From assembly GCA_903835275.1 (NCBI GenBank), contig CAILMK010000525.1, positions 1-23,936 of the forward strand: 23,936 nt of DNA, read 5' to 3'. Positions within the stretch are counted from its first letter, which is position 1, and every line of letters begins with the position of its first letter. Below the pieces are notes generated by a model. It made no database searches, had not been told where the DNA came from, and worked only from the letters and a program-made list of their open reading frames with translations. The translations under genes were made by a program, and so were the position numbers. The stretch is from an uncultured bacterium. Its GTDB lineage: Bacteria > Bacteroidota > Bacteroidia > CAILMK01. Shown here in pieces: positions 23,463-23,936 of this stretch.

Positions 23463-23936
23463 TCATTCCTGTTTCATCATGGATCTTAGCCATTCGGGAA
23501 TAAGTTTTTTACGTTCCTCAATGATCTCTTTATACTCAACGGTAGTAAAGCCTCCCAGGTTCATTAATATTGGCGATGCAACAAATGGAAATACGGTTAG
23601 TCCCATGAGGTTTGCTATAAATTGTACCGGATGTATTGGCTTGATTTTCCCTGCGAGCACTGCACCATTGAATTGCTTGATTAGATATGATTTCCCGATG
23701 ATATCCTTAGCGCCCATTTTCTCTACAAGCTTGTGAGGATTACTTCTTAGTTCTGTCAAAATAAAAAGCGGGAGGTCAGGTTGCCTGAGCAGCATATCTA
23801 TATAGCTGTTTACAATTACCTCAATTTTCTCCTCAAGTGAAGTGTTTTTGTCATTAATAATTATCATTACTGATTTGATAAATAACTGGAGGTTTTCCAG
23901 CATGATCATATCGAACAGTTTTTCCTTGCTCCGGAA
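23463..23936 (-). CDS. TetR/AcrR-family regulator, C-terminal part (5' end outside window)
   Basis: Probable local repressor of the export operon. The frame is open to the right edge; the first readable residues, FRSKEKLFD, are the typical end of the TetR helix-turn-helix domain (usually YYFxSKExL), so only the DNA-binding domain is missing. The remaining roughly 147 residues are the all-helical ligand-binding part (SLEEKIEVIVNSYIDMLLRQPDLPLFILTEL...), which resembles TetR C-terminal domains. An ATG at 23909 is inside the gene and is not the start. It is placed first in the operon, 33 bases before the HlyD-type gene, in the same way that CecR precedes ybhG in E. coli. The effector is unknown. 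Confidence 0.85.
   Translation of the reverse strand, partial: FRSKEKLFDMIMLENLQLFIKSVMIIINDKNTSLEEKIEVIVNSYIDMLLRQPDLPLFILTELRSNPHKLVEKMGAKDIIGKSYLIKQFNGAVLAGKIKPIHPVQFIANLMGLTVFPFVASPILMNLGGFTTVEYKEIIEERKKLIPEWLRSMMKQE

Noticed and set aside
1..23936. CRISPR array, IS element, prophage or defence island
   Set aside because: No regularly spaced direct repeats, transposase, integrase, phage structural or nuclease genes were seen. The repeats present are protein-module repeats or single palindromes.

Overview
The window reads as a chromosomal segment from a member of the Bacteroidota, most like the Chitinophagales/Sphingobacteriales side. This rests on long PKD-repeat secreted proteins ending in the gliding-motility-associated C-terminal (type B, T9SS) sorting domain, promoter-like TTG-N19-TAnnTTTG elements in place of sigma70 boxes, few Shine-Dalgarno sequences, a Bacteroidota-style FeoB, and Cys-lipoproteins. 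There are no rRNA genes, transposases, phage genes or CRISPR arrays, and I recognised no tRNA by eye.

Layout. (1) 1-616, + strand: the 3' part of a TonB-family energy transducer cut by the window edge. (2) 662-13351, - strand: three head-to-tail genes for secreted T9SS type B proteins. The most downstream one (662-2525; SBBP-type propeller repeats, Ig/PKD-like repeats, sorting domain) is broken in two places. The other two (1677 and 1715 aa) are intact PKD-repeat giants of near-identical architecture, probably tandem paralogues acting as surface or extracellular adhesion/matrix proteins. (3) 13547-15910, + strand: feoA-feoB, ferrous iron uptake, with a clear palindrome resembling a DtxR-family operator right after a TAnnTTTG promoter element. 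(4) 16124-17578, +: aminoacyl-histidine dipeptidase pepD. (5) 17693-18500, +: a small unknown lipoprotein and an unusual two-TM protein with a Cys/Met/His/Asp-rich tail, closed by a strong rho-independent terminator. (6) 23936-18657, - strand: an export operon, tetR-type regulator (cut by the window end) - HlyD-type lipoprotein adaptor - ABC ATPase 1 (frameshifted as read) - ABC ATPase 2 - ABC-2 permease - ABC-2 permease. It has the same gene content as the E. coli cecR/ybhGFSR system, with the double ATPase YbhF split into two genes. Motif inspection predicts one degenerate and one consensus ATP site across the two ATPases.

Intergenic regions hold several compact palindromes (2587-2674, 15946-15979, 17612-17663) that look like dispersed REP-type repeats rather than ordinary terminators. 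I did not find a clearly new multi-gene system. The best leads are the metal-ligand-rich small membrane protein, the feo operator, the asymmetric ATPase pair, and the damaged third member of the surface-protein cluster.
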